Assembly: GCF_016612535.1 (NCBI RefSeq)
Contig: NZ_JAENXS010000002.1
Location: 1,612,001 to 1,676,000 of the forward strand
Length of the DNA stretch: 64,000 nucleotides
DNA from: Bradyrhizobium diazoefficiens
GTDB lineage: Bacteria; Pseudomonadota; Alphaproteobacteria; Rhizobiales; Xanthobacteraceae
Direction of reading: 5' to 3'
In this document: piece by piece, positions 38,723 through 47,624 of the stretch
How positions within the stretch are numbered: position 1 is the stretch's first letter
How the letters are laid out: each line of letters begins with the position of its first letter
The notes under the pieces: generated by a model
Database searches by the model: none
What the model saw: only the letters and a program-made list of their open reading frames with translations
Told to the model about the DNA's origin: nothing
Translations under genes and position numbers: made by a program

Positions 38723-39712
38723 ATGGTTGAGAAGAAAGCTTCGCTGGACATCCTATCGCTCGCCCGCGACCTCCGTGCAGGCCATCGCGCGGCGCTGGCG
38801 CGGGCCATCACGCTGGTGGAGAGCCGGCGCGGCGACCATCAGGCACTGGCGCGTGAGCTGGTGCAGATGCTGCTGCCGGACACCGGCAAGGCGGTTCGCG
38901 TCGGCATTACCGGTTCGCCCGGCGTCGGCAAATCCACCACCATCGATGCGCTCGGCACTTATCTGATCGAGCAAGGCAACAAGGTCGCGGTGCTCGCGGT
39001 CGATCCATCCTCGGCCCGCAGCGGCGGCTCGATCCTCGGCGACAAGACGCGAATGGCGCGGCTGTCGGCGTCCGATGATGCCTTCGTCCGTCCCTCGCCA
39101 TCCTCCGGCACGCTCGGCGGCGTCGCCGCCAAGACGCGCGAGGCGATGCTTCTGTGCGAGGCGGCCGGCTTCGACGTCGTGCTGGTCGAAACCGTCGGCA
39201 TCGGCCAGTCCGAGACCGCGGTGTGCGACATGACCGACTTCTTCCTCGCGCTGATGTTGCCGGGCGGCGGCGACGAGCTGCAAGGCATCAAGAAGGGCCT
39301 GGTCGAACTCGCCGACATGATCGCGATCAACAAGGCCGACGGCGACAATCTCAAGCGCGCCAATATCACGGCCGCGGACTATCGCGGCGCGCTGCACATT
39401 CTCAGCCCCCGCTCCGAACACTGGCACCCACCGGTCGTCACCTATTCGGCGCTGGCCGGCACTGGCATCGCCGAGCTCTGGCAAAAGGTCGTCGAACACC
39501 GCAAGGCGATGAACGCGTCCGGCGAGTTCGCTGCGCGCCGGCGCGACCAGCAGGTGAAATGGATGTGGTCGATGCTGGAGCAGCGCATGCTGACGCGGCT
39601 GCGCAGCGAAGCGTCCGTGCGCATCAAGGTCAGGAAGATCGAAACTGAGGTGGCCAACGGCCATCTCACCCCGGCGCTCGCCGCCGAGCAGATTCTGGAG
39701 TTGCTGCAATGA
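38723..39712 (+). CDS. meaB: MeaB, methylmalonyl-CoA mutase GTPase chaperone
   Basis: A 329-residue G3E GTPase. Walker A is GITGSPGVGKSTTIDAL; switch and base-recognition segments are DPSSARSGGSILGDKTRM, ETVGIGQSE and AINKAD. MeaB/ArgK proteins gate cofactor loading and protect the mutase from inactivation. It lies 2.3 kb after mutB with four unrelated genes between, on the same strand. It overlaps the following gene by four bases (ATGA). Confidence 0.96.
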   Translation: MVEKKASLDILSLARDLRAGHRAALARAITLVESRRGDHQALARELVQMLLPDTGKAVRVGITGSPGVGKSTTIDALGTYLIEQGNKVAVLAVDPSSARSGGSILGDKTRMARLSASDDAFVRPSPSSGTLGGVAAKTREAMLLCEAAGFDVVLVETVGIGQSETAVCDMTDFFLALMLPGGGDELQGIKKGLVELADMIAINKADGDNLKRANITAADYRGALHILSPRSEHWHPPVVTYSALAGTGIAELWQKVVEHRKAMNASGEFAARRRDQQVKWMWSMLEQRMLTRLRSEASVRIKVRKIETEVANGHLTPALAAEQILELLQ

Positions 39713-40356
39713 GCCAAAAGCTCTGCATCCTCCTCACCGGCTTCGGTCCATTTCCCGGGGCGCCGCACAATCCGACCCAGCCGCTGGTGGCGCGGCTGGC
39801 GCAACTGCGCCGTCCCGCGCTCGACGATGTCGAGCTATCGAGCCATATCTTTCCGGTTACCTACGCCGCGGTCGACCGGCAATTGCCGGAGGTGCTGGCG
39901 AAGGTAAAACCGGACGCGCTGCTGATGTTCGGCCTCGCTGCGCGCACGCCCTATTTGCGCGTCGAGAGCCGGGCGCGCAACGCCGTCACCATGCTGTGGC
40001 CCGATGCCGCCAACACGCGCTCCAGCAAGCGCGGCATCGCCGGTCATGCCGACGCCATGATTTTCGGTCCGCACACGGCAAGGCTGCTGCGCGCCGCGCG
40101 GCTCACCGGCATCGATGCGCGCGCCTCGCGCGATGCCGGCGCCTATCTCTGCAACTATCTGAGCTGGCGCGCGATCGAGAACGTCAGGGCCGGCGGGCCG
40201 CGGCTGGCGGCATTCATCCATATCCCGCTGCTTGCGCGCAGCGGCGCGGTGCGGCGCAAGGGTGCGCCACGGATCACGCTGGATGAACTGGTGGATGCCG
40301 GGGAAGCGATGCTGATGGAGATGGCCCAATTGGCAAGGAAGGGACGCATTTCGTAG
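39709..40356 (+). CDS. Pyroglutamyl-peptidase-I-like (C15) protein
   Basis: A 215-residue cysteine peptidase-like protein. The triad positions are all visible: Glu in RVESRARN, Cys in DAGAYLCNYLSW and His in AAFIHIPL. The N-terminus LLTGFGPFPGAPHNPTQPL is typical of the family. It should remove N-terminal pyroglutamate from peptides. It is coupled to meaB by overlap. Confidence 0.88.
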   Translation: MSQKLCILLTGFGPFPGAPHNPTQPLVARLAQLRRPALDDVELSSHIFPVTYAAVDRQLPEVLAKVKPDALLMFGLAARTPYLRVESRARNAVTMLWPDAANTRSSKRGIAGHADAMIFGPHTARLLRAARLTGIDARASRDAGAYLCNYLSWRAIENVRAGGPRLAAFIHIPLLARSGAVRRKGAPRITLDELVDAGEAMLMEMAQLARKGRIS

Positions 40357-40359
40357 ACT

Positions 40360-40452
40360 GGATTAGCGCAGCGTAATCCACCTCTTCTGCTTCAACGGGC
40401 ACCGATGTTGCGGCGAGATGGTGGGTTACGCCTACGGCTAACCCACCCTACG
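40360..40452. repeat. Intergenic repeat, GGATTAGCGCAGCGTAATCC family
   Basis: Two hairpin-forming units: GGATTAGCGCAGCGTAATCC at 40360-40379 and GGTGGGTTACGC with its complement GGCTAACCCACC at 40420-40447. This is a second family of bradyrhizobial intergenic repeat, different from those at 17530 and 51774. It directly follows the peptidase stop and may end transcription. Confidence 0.75.
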
Positions 40453-40564
40453 ACACCGTCTTTGCGTAAACACTTAACCCTACCGCCAACAATCCTCGCG
40501 ATCTCTGCCGCGCTGCGCTACCTAATCCCCGCGGACACCTCCCGCGTCCGCCGAAGGACGCGTC

Positions 40565-41932
40565 ATGGGCCTCAATCGTCGCCATCTCATCAGAGCTTCG
40601 ACCGCCGGCATCGCCGGCGCGCTCGCCATGCCGGCAGACGCCGCTCGCGCGGCACCGCTGACGTCCCTGCTCGGCCGCGATGCGACCCAATATGGCGTGC
40701 GGCCCGGCGTAGCCGAGGATCAGACGCGCGCGCTCCAGCGGGCCATCGATGAGGCCGCGCGTGCGCAGATGCCACTGGCGCTGCCGCCTGGGGTCTACCG
40801 AACCGGATTGCTGCGGCTGCCGAACGGTGCACAGCTGATCGGCGTGCGTGGCGCGACCAAGCTCGTCTTCACCGGCGGGGCTTCGGCGATCCAGAGCGAC
40901 GGATCGGACTCAATCGGCCTCACCGGTCTCACCTTCGACGGCGGCGGCGTTCCGCTGCCGACCCGGCGCGGACTGATCCATGTCCTCGGCGGGCGCGACG
41001 TCCGCATCACCGATTGCGAGATCACCGGCTCCGGCGGCAGCGGCATTTGGCTCGAGCAGGTGTCGGGCGAGATTTCCGGCAACATTCTTACGAACATCGC
41101 GGTGACGGCGGTGGTCTCGTTCGACGCCAAGGGCCTCAGCGTGTCCCGCAACACCGTTATCGGCACCAACGACAACGGCATCGAGATCCTGCGCACCGCG
41201 ATCGGCGACGACAGCACGCTGGTCACTGATAACCGCATCGAGAACATCAAGGCCGGCCCCGGCGGCTCCGGCCAGTACGGCAACGCCATCAACGCCTTCC
41301 GCGCCGGCAACGTGATCGTGCGCGGCAACCGCATCAAGAACTGCGACTATTCCGCGGTGCGCGGCAATTCGGCCTCCAACATCCACATATCAGGCAACAG
41401 CGTCAGCGACGTGCGCGAGGTCGCGCTCTATTCCGAGTTCGCGTTCGAGGCCGCGGTGATTGCGAACAACATTGTCGACGGCGCCGCAGTCGGCGTCTCC
41501 GTCTGCAATTTCAACGAGGGCGGCCGCATCGCGGTGGTCCAGGGCAACATCATCCGCAATCTGATCCCGAAGCGGCCGATCGGCACCGCACCGGACGACG
41601 ATGCGGGCGTCGGCATCTATATCGAGGCGGACACTTCGGTGACCGGCAATGTGATCGAAAACGCGCCGTCCTACGGCATCGTCGCCGGCTGGGGCAAATA
41701 TCTGCGCGACGTCGTGATCTCGGGCAATGTGATCCGCAAGGCGCTGGCCGGCGTCGGCGTCTCCGTCGTGCCGGGCGCCGGCACCGCACTCGTCAACAAC
41801 AACATGATCTCGGAAACCCCGCGCGGCGCCGTGGTCGGGCTGGAGCACGCGCGAGCCGTGACCGCGGACCTGTCGGCAGACGGTGCGCAAAGATTTGCGC
41901 AAGTGATAGTCGGCGGGAATGCGGTGCGGTAG
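40565..41932 (+). CDS. TAT-exported parallel beta-helix protein (TIGR03808 type)
   Basis: A 455-residue protein. A twin-arginine signal (NRRHLIRASTAGIAGALAMP) is followed by a pectate-lyase-like opening (ATQYGVRPGVAEDQTRALQR). The body is a series of right-handed beta-helix turns with repeated G-N-x-I/V units (ISGNILTNIAVTAV, VSRNTVIGTNDNGI, VRGNRIKNCDYSAV, ITGNVIENAPS-like). It matches the TIGR03808 repeat family described from bradyrhizobia and relatives. Such folds bind or cleave polysaccharide, but no catalytic residues can be named. The next gene, on the opposite strand and convergent, is its usual companion. Confidence 0.85.
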   Translation: MGLNRRHLIRASTAGIAGALAMPADAARAAPLTSLLGRDATQYGVRPGVAEDQTRALQRAIDEAARAQMPLALPPGVYRTGLLRLPNGAQLIGVRGATKLVFTGGASAIQSDGSDSIGLTGLTFDGGGVPLPTRRGLIHVLGGRDVRITDCEITGSGGSGIWLEQVSGEISGNILTNIAVTAVVSFDAKGLSVSRNTVIGTNDNGIEILRTAIGDDSTLVTDNRIENIKAGPGGSGQYGNAINAFRAGNVIVRGNRIKNCDYSAVRGNSASNIHISGNSVSDVREVALYSEFAFEAAVIANNIVDGAAVGVSVCNFNEGGRIAVVQGNIIRNLIPKRPIGTAPDDDAGVGIYIEADTSVTGNVIENAPSYGIVAGWGKYLRDVVISGNVIRKALAGVGVSVVPGAGTALVNNNMISETPRGAVVGLEHARAVTADLSADGAQRFAQVIVGGNAVR

Positions 41933-41956
41933 TAGGCGGGAAGCCCCGCCCTCGCT

Positions 41957-42520
41957 TTAGAACGTATTGCGCAGCAGCGGGTACTTCGCCTCGATGCCGT
42001 CGAGGCTGAAGGTGAATTCGACCACGCGTTCGGGGGCCGCGACGATTTCGGCGGCCGGTGGCGAGAAGGTCTGCAGGAAGGACGCTATCGACGCGACCGG
42101 TGCAATTGGAGCCTCGACGATTTCGGCGAGCACGTCCGGCTGGGGCTCGAGCCTGACCGGCACGGCGGTCTCGGGCACGATGTACACGGCCTTTGGCTGC
42201 ATGGTCTGGGCCTGCTCCCGCGGGGCGGTCCGCGCCAAGGTCGCCGGCGACCAGCCGAATGCGGAGGTCACGCTCGCGGCGGCTGCGGCGACGTCCCCGC
42301 CTGTCGCGATGGCGCGCCAGGTCTGCACCGCGCGCTTGGCTTCCTGGATGTTTTCGAGAAATGCGAGTTCGGAATGGTAGCGGCGCCAGCGTCCGGTCTC
42401 GAACATTTCGGAGAGATGTTCCAGCCGCTGTTCGGCGAGAGCGCACCAGCGTGCCGCAATGTCGCGGCTTCCAGCCGCGCTTTGGCCAGCCAGTTGGCCA
42501 ACCTGTTTGCGAAGTGTCAT
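41957..42520 (-). CDS. TIGR03809-like protein, phasin-like N-terminus
   Basis: A 187-residue protein starting at the ATG at 42520. The N-terminal 85 residues form amphipathic helices (RKQVGQLAGQSAAGSRDIAA; RWRRYHSELAFLENIQEAKR). A Pro/Ala/Glu-rich region and a C-terminal segment EFTFSLDGIEAKYPLLRNTF follow. I recognise it as like TIGR03809, a family defined because it accompanies TIGR03808. The pair is kept together here but on opposite strands, stop to stop. A longer reading begins at 42562. Function unknown. Confidence 0.65.
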   Translation of the reverse strand: MTLRKQVGQLAGQSAAGSRDIAARWCALAEQRLEHLSEMFETGRWRRYHSELAFLENIQEAKRAVQTWRAIATGGDVAAAAASVTSAFGWSPATLARTAPREQAQTMQPKAVYIVPETAVPVRLEPQPDVLAEIVEAPIAPVASIASFLQTFSPPAAEIVAAPERVVEFTFSLDGIEAKYPLLRNTF

Positions 42521-43003
42521 GAACCAGCCCGTCAGGAGAAAAGTACGGACGCGGAGACGCAACGCACACGAATCAATTTAGACGCGACATGAATATTTTG
42601 TGGAAAAGTTTTGACTTGTCCAGCAGCGACACGACCCGCGTCATGAAATACCGTAATCGTGCGGAGTTTTCAGGGGTTTGCGAGTCAAGCTTCGCGCAAG
42701 CATAGCGGACTTGTCGCGTGCCGGCTCAGCCTACGACGACGATCGTGCCCGCAACCTCAACCGCAAGCTGATTTCACGTGACGCTTCGAGAAATCGGACG
42801 CCCAAAAAGAAAAGACCCGTCCGGGGGGACAACCGGACGGGTCGAGCCATATGGGCGCTTGGGGTGGATGGGCGCTCGCGCCTGATATGACTTATGGGGA
42901 GGGATGACCGCTCCCACATAATTTGGTCGTGGCAGGGAGCTGAACGTTCAATGCGGCGTTCGATTTTCTCACCACCCGGCGGCGTCCAATCTTGTCGCAG
43001 CCG
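42521..43003. other. Intergenic region with subtilase terminator
   Basis: About 480 bases. Short open frames occur on both strands but none has a recognisable product or a good ribosome site. The region holds the terminator at 42804-42843 and, near 42560-42640, the AT-richer promoter of the TIGR03809-like gene. Confidence 0.5.
42804..42843 (-). terminator. Intrinsic terminator of the sigma/anti-sigma/subtilase operon
   Basis: A perfect 11-bp stem (GACCCGTCCGG with CCGGACGGGTC) around an 8-base loop. Read on the minus strand it is followed by TTTTCTTTTT. It lies about 160 bases after the subtilase stop. Confidence 0.88.
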
Positions 43004-44692
43004 CTATCGCGTTGCCGGCCTATCCGCCTGAGAAACCGCGGATTTATCGTCCGTGCTCGACAGCGAGGGTTGCTCTATTGTGCGGATGCCAGGCTCGTCG
43101 CGACGCTTCTCGGCATCTTCACGTTTTCTTGTATCGGACGCGGCGGCAACCGGCGTCGCGCTATCGGCTGGAACGGCCATGACCGCGGCAAAAGCGTCGG
43201 CCTCGCCATCGCCGTAGAGATCATCGCGCCCGGGTGAGCCGAGGTCGCGCGCGGTCTTCGCAAGCGTCATGCGCAGTGCTTCCGGCTTCAGCGCGTAGTT
43301 GCGCTCGAGCAGCAGCGCCGCGATGCCGGAGACATAGGCCGCCGAGAACGAGGTCCCCGACGTCATCTGGTATTTGCCGTCCGGCGCCGGCAGGAAGATG
43401 TCGACGCCGGGTGCGGCGAGCGCGATGTAATTGCCGCGGTTCGACGCTGCGAACAGCTTGTCCTGCCGGTCGGTCGCGCTGACCGCGATCACGTTGGGAT
43501 TGGCCGCGGGATAGAGCGGCGGCGACTTGGCCCCGGCGTTGCCGGCGGCGGCGATCAGCACCAGGCCGCGCGCGGCGGTCGCCGCGATGGCGCGCTCGAT
43601 CACCGAATCCTTCGGACCGGCAAAGCTCATATTGACGATCTGGGCGCCGTGCTCGGCGGCATAATTGAGCGAGCGCAGGATGATATAGGAGGAACTCTCG
43701 GCGCCGCCGCTGGTGCCGCCGAAGGCGCGAATGGCGATGATGCGCGCTTCCGGCGCACTGCCCATCAGCTTGGCATGCGCCACGATGGCCCCCGCAATGC
43801 CGGTGCCATGGATATGCGGGCCCTCGGTGCTGCCAAGCGCGTCGAAATTGTCCGCAATGGAATCGGCGAGCTCGGGATGCCTGACGTCGATCCCGGAATC
43901 GATCACCGCGACCGTGACATTGGCGCCGTGCGCGAGCTTGTGCGCCTCCGGCAGGCGGAGCTTCGTCAACGCATATTGCGCCGGGTCGCCCTCGGTCGGC
44001 ACCGCCCGCTTCTGATCCTGGAGCACGTAGCGGAAATTCGGCTGAAGCGAGCGCACGCTGGCGTCGGCCGCGAATTCGCGTCGCGCCGTCTCATACGGCC
44101 GACCGTCGGTGATGCGGAACAGACCGACCGTGGCCCCGATCAGCAGGAAATTCTCGGAGGTCACACGGGTCAAGCCGTGTCGGCGCGCCAGTTCGTCGGC
44201 TTCGGTCACCGACAGCGCGCTGTCGATCTCGGCCACGAATTCGTTGGCGAAGGTACGCAAGTTCGCGGCGACCGGCGTGTTGTTGCCTCGGCCCTTGCCG
44301 GCGCTCTTCTTGCCTGATTTGCCGGAGCCGTCGCCGCTCCCGTTTGGCTGGGCGAGGCACTCGCCGTCGGCGTCACGATAGGCCGCGGTGCAAGCCGGAT
44401 AGAGGTTCGGCGAGTAGTGCGCGTAGGGCAGGACCGGCGTCGAACCGATCCGCGCTGTGGAGGTATGCGGGATGGCGGGGACGACCCGAGGACCGTGGTC
44501 GATGCTCATCACCTTGGCCCCGACGCTCGGAGAGATCGTCGGACTCCTCGAGGGAAGGCTGATGGTGGGCGTGCGCATGATCGCCTGGGCATGGGCGACC
44601 TCGATGCCGAGACAGGTAGCGACCAGGAGCGCCGCTCCGACCGACGAAGCATAGGCCCCGGCTCGCAACTTACTCTCGGACTTGCGGGTCAT
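43004..44692 (-). CDS. Subtilisin-like serine protease (S8)
   Basis: A 562-residue secreted protease. A signal peptide ends near AHAQA (residue 37). A low-complexity Gly/Lys/Ser stretch (115-140) and a prodomain-like segment (about 148-226, with RTFANEFVAEIDSALS and GLFRITDGR) come next. The catalytic triad is Asp265 (AVIDSGID), His295 (HIHGTGIAG) and Ser448 (SGTSFSAAYVSG), with oxyanion Asn385 (AAAGNAGA). The C-terminal 60 residues are polar and disordered-looking. It stands 16 bases after the anti-sigma gene and shares its operon, so it is a likely product or regulator of that sigma system. Confidence 0.93.
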   Translation of the reverse strand: MTRKSESKLRAGAYASSVGAALLVATCLGIEVAHAQAIMRTPTISLPSRSPTISPSVGAKVMSIDHGPRVVPAIPHTSTARIGSTPVLPYAHYSPNLYPACTAAYRDADGECLAQPNGSGDGSGKSGKKSAGKGRGNNTPVAANLRTFANEFVAEIDSALSVTEADELARRHGLTRVTSENFLLIGATVGLFRITDGRPYETARREFAADASVRSLQPNFRYVLQDQKRAVPTEGDPAQYALTKLRLPEAHKLAHGANVTVAVIDSGIDVRHPELADSIADNFDALGSTEGPHIHGTGIAGAIVAHAKLMGSAPEARIIAIRAFGGTSGGAESSSYIILRSLNYAAEHGAQIVNMSFAGPKDSVIERAIAATAARGLVLIAAAGNAGAKSPPLYPAANPNVIAVSATDRQDKLFAASNRGNYIALAAPGVDIFLPAPDGKYQMTSGTSFSAAYVSGIAALLLERNYALKPEALRMTLAKTARDLGSPGRDDLYGDGEADAFAAVMAVPADSATPVAAASDTRKREDAEKRRDEPGIRTIEQPSLSSTDDKSAVSQADRPATR

Positions 44693-44708
44693 TGGTGCAG
44701 AGGCGCCT

Positions 44709-45401
44709 TTAAGGCGCCGCCACGGCGAGGTTGACGACCTTCTCGCGCTGCATCCTGCCGAGCAGCGCGGCGAGCTCGTCCTGGCTCATTGCCTTGTCGA
44801 ACTGGAGACGGAACATGCCGCCCTTGGCATCGCCGATGATCGAGGCCTGGTAGCTGTCGAGCAGCGCGGTGATGTCGGCGACGCGCGCTTCGGGCGTGAA
44901 GCGCACCAGCGCCCGCGCCGGCGTAGCCGCCCCTAGCTCGCGCGTGATCGGAGCGCCGGTCGAAAGCGATGCGGTCTCGAAAGTCGCGGTCTGGGTCTTC
45001 ATCAGCACGGCGCCGATGATGCCGGCCTGCAGCAGCAGCGCGATGGCACCCAGGCTCGCCGACCAGGCCAGCGTGCGCGGCGACAGACCGGCGAAGAATG
45101 TGGCAACGCGCGCCGACAGCGGCAGCGAACCAGTGACCTGCGCCGGCTCGGCGTCGATCGCGGCAAACAGCTTTTGCATCGCGCGCGCCGACGGAGCACC
45201 CAGGCTCTCGTTCAAATGGATGGTCTCTTCGTATTCGCCGCGGATCGCCGCATATTGCTTCGCAAGCTCCGGATCGCTGGCGAGCGCGTCCTCGACGCGG
45301 CGGGCATCACGGGCGTTCAGCGTGCCGGCGGCATGCCAGGGCAGCAGCAGTTCGATCTCACTGGGCTCTTGCTCCAGCATCTTCTTGCTCAACGCCATCA
45401 T
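44709..45401 (-). CDS. Transmembrane anti-sigma factor with prodomain-like C-terminus
   Basis: A 230-residue single-pass membrane protein. The cytoplasmic N-terminus has the ASD-like segment IELLLPWHAAGTLNARDARR, one membrane helix covers about 112-134, and about 68 periplasmic residues follow. That last part (ARALVRFTPEARVADITALL ... GGMFRLQF ... LLGRMQREKVVNLAVA) resembles the FLPD/I9-type prodomain of subtilases, including the one in the next gene. It should hold the ECF sigma at the membrane. ATGATG start overlaps the sigma stop. Confidence 0.83.
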   Translation of the reverse strand: MMALSKKMLEQEPSEIELLLPWHAAGTLNARDARRVEDALASDPELAKQYAAIRGEYEETIHLNESLGAPSARAMQKLFAAIDAEPAQVTGSLPLSARVATFFAGLSPRTLAWSASLGAIALLLQAGIIGAVLMKTQTATFETASLSTGAPITRELGAATPARALVRFTPEARVADITALLDSYQASIIGDAKGGMFRLQFDKAMSQDELAALLGRMQREKVVNLAVAAP

Positions 45402-45967
45402 GGCCAGCCTCGCTCAATGCCGGCTGCCTTCAGCAGTTCGGCCAATTTCTTGCGCGCATAGAAAAGGCGCGTCTTTACCGTGTTCTCCGGGATCCCGACG
45501 ATCTCGGCCACCTCTTCCACCGACTTCTCGTGGTAGTAGACGAGGTCGACGATTTCCCGATGGTCCGGCGAGAGGCCCGTCAGACACTCCCGCAACGCTT
45601 CACTGGTGTCCTTCTTCTGCACCACCGTTTCCGGATTGTCGGATGAATCCTCAATCGCGTTGGCGGCTTCGTCGTCCAACTCAAAATCCTTCCTGCGCCG
45701 GAGCGCAGACAGGGCCTTGAATCGGGTGATTGCCAGGAGCCAGGTGGAAACGGCGGATCGGCCCTCGAACTTGCCGGCCTGACGCCAGACGTCCAGAAAC
45801 ACCTCACTGATGAGGTCTTCCGCCGTCTGCTCGTCGCGCACGAGTCTCAGCCCGAACCGATACACCCTGACATGGTGCCGCCCGTACAGCACCTGCATGG
45901 CGAGCCGGTCGCCTTGGGCGATCCTGGCGATCAGGACCTCGTCCGTAGCCGCCTGTGTCACGCTCAA
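45398..45967 (-). CDS. ECF RNA polymerase sigma factor
   Basis: A 189-residue group IV sigma factor. Region 2 includes LYGRHHVRVYRFGLRLVRDE and AEDLISEVFLDVWRQ; region 4 includes LSPDHREIVDLVYYHEKSVE and IPENTVKTRLFYARKKL. The regions are joined by an acidic linker. The start is TTG at 45967, or GTG two codons later. The anti-sigma factor overlaps it and a subtilase follows. The trigger is unknown. Confidence 0.92.
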   Translation of the reverse strand: MSVTQAATDEVLIARIAQGDRLAMQVLYGRHHVRVYRFGLRLVRDEQTAEDLISEVFLDVWRQAGKFEGRSAVSTWLLAITRFKALSALRRRKDFELDDEAANAIEDSSDNPETVVQKKDTSEALRECLTGLSPDHREIVDLVYYHEKSVEEVAEIVGIPENTVKTRLFYARKKLAELLKAAGIERGWP

Positions 45968-46404
45968 AGGCCGTCTCGCAAGATTGGTCGGGTCGATACG
46001 GCCGAGGGTTCGACGGAACGTGCAAAATTGTTCAATCTACCGCAGTCATACGGGGATCTGTGTGATCTACCCCACATACGCGCATTTTCCTTGTCCCACC
46101 CGCGGCGGCTGGCCGCCTCGCTCCAGAACGGTAACATAATACGGAAACATCTCCCGCAAACTACGATGAGGCGGTCGCAGACGGCCCGATCGAGCCCGAT
46201 CAATATCACAGCCCCATGCAGCTTATGTCGCACGGCGCCGACTTTGGTCCGCATCGCCTGCGATGCCTAACTGGCAAATTCCGCGCTGCACGAGGCCCCG
46301 TCACCCACGCCACCGCGCCACCGCCGGATTCGGTGCAAAAGGATACCAAACCTAAAGGCTTGCCACGTACATTTTTTCGGCTGACATCCACCATTGGCGG
46401 GACC
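45968..46404. other. Intergenic region between divergent sigma and GGDEF genes
   Basis: About 440 bases with no convincing gene. A frame is open from 46216 into the GGDEF gene but its codon pattern is unlike coding sequence. Around 46030-46060 it holds two GATCTACC-like words (CAATCTACCGCAG; GTGATCTACCCCAC), possibly part of the divergent promoters. Confidence 0.4.
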
Positions 46405-47562
46405 ATGAACACGGCCGCGACGTCCTTTCCGGAGAGGAATGCCGCAGAGGTCGCGGACCTCGTCCTCACGCCCGAGGCGGCCGTGCCCGAGGTGCTGGCG
46501 CGGCGGGTCCGGCAGCGCCGGCAGATGTATGTCGGCCAGGTCGCCAGCTATTCGCTCGGCGCCTTCGTGCTGCTGCTCTACGCCTATGACGGCGCCGCTC
46601 ATATGAGCGTGCCATCGCTGTTCTGGCTCGGCGGCCTCTTGATCATCGGAATCTTCCTTGTGATGTCGGAGGCCGGCGTCGGTGACCGGCACAACGACCA
46701 TTATCTCACGGTCTTCCAGATCTCGGCGCATATGGCGCTGCAATTCGTGTTCCTGGTGTCGGTGCCGACGATCGGAATCGCTTTCATCAGCGTGCTGTTC
46801 CTGATCTTCGCATTCGGCACGCTGCGCATGACCTCGGCCCAGGCGATGCTGACCTGGGCGATCGCGACCTGCGCACTCGCGGCCGTGTTCCTCGGCTCGG
46901 ACCTGCCGATCGGCATGCCGGTTGCGACGCGGCTGCAGCGAACCGCCTCGATGCTGTGCTTCGTGCTGGTGATCGGCCAGTGCGCGTTCCTCGGCCTGTT
47001 CGGCGCCACCCTGCGCAAAATCCTGTACCGGCGCAGCATCGAGCTGAAGGCCGCCTACCAGCGCATCGAGGAGCTCGCCGAGCTCGACGAGCTGACCGGC
47101 TCCTACAACCGCCGCTGCATCATGCGGCTGCTCGACGCAGAGATGGAAAAGTCGAGGCAGGCAGCCCTGCCTTGCGCCATCGCGCTGATCGATCTCGACT
47201 GGTTCAAACGCATCAACGACGGCCACGGCCATCCCGTCGGCGACGAGGTGCTGCGGACCTTCGCCATCACCATCTTCGCCAACATCCGCCCCGACGATCG
47301 TTTCGGCCGCTATGGCGGCGAAGAGTTTTTGCTGCTGCTGCCGAATACGGACAGCAACGCCGGATCGCGCATGCTCGATCGGCTGCGCGGCATCGTCGCC
47401 GAGCTCGACTGGAGCGCATTCTCGCCCGGCATGCGGGTGACGATTTCCGCCGGCGTCGTGACGCTGCGCGACAACGATACTGCCGACACGTTTCTCGCGC
47501 GCGCTGACAGCGCGCTCTATTCCGCCAAGGCACAAGGCCGCAACCGCATTGCAACGAGCTGA
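46405..47562 (+). CDS. Membrane diguanylate cyclase (GGDEF)
   Basis: A 385-residue protein. Six membrane helices fill residues 40-205, and a short coiled-coil (LKAAYQRIEELAELDELTGS) leads to the GGDEF domain. The active site is intact as RYGGEEFLLLL. The product-inhibition site RxxD sits five residues upstream as RPDD. It should make cyclic di-GMP in response to an unknown membrane signal and be feedback-inhibited. The start at 46405 removes 63 low-quality residues of a longer frame. Confidence 0.92.
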   Translation: MNTAATSFPERNAAEVADLVLTPEAAVPEVLARRVRQRRQMYVGQVASYSLGAFVLLLYAYDGAAHMSVPSLFWLGGLLIIGIFLVMSEAGVGDRHNDHYLTVFQISAHMALQFVFLVSVPTIGIAFISVLFLIFAFGTLRMTSAQAMLTWAIATCALAAVFLGSDLPIGMPVATRLQRTASMLCFVLVIGQCAFLGLFGATLRKILYRRSIELKAAYQRIEELAELDELTGSYNRRCIMRLLDAEMEKSRQAALPCAIALIDLDWFKRINDGHGHPVGDEVLRTFAITIFANIRPDDRFGRYGGEEFLLLLPNTDSNAGSRMLDRLRGIVAELDWSAFSPGMRVTISAGVVTLRDNDTADTFLARADSALYSAKAQGRNRIATS

Positions 47563-47624
47563 CCAATCCATTGCCACCGGCCGCGCAGAAGCCGCGACCG
47601 GGCCGAACGCTCCAGGACAGGGCT

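Noticed and set aside
42678..42890. Short plus-strand frame in the intergenic region before the subtilase terminator
   Set aside because: It reads through the terminator hairpin, lacks a ribosome site and has no recognisable product.
46216..46404. N-terminal extension of the GGDEF protein
   Set aside because: The 63 extra residues look non-coding and the ATG at 46405 gives a normal start before the first membrane helix.
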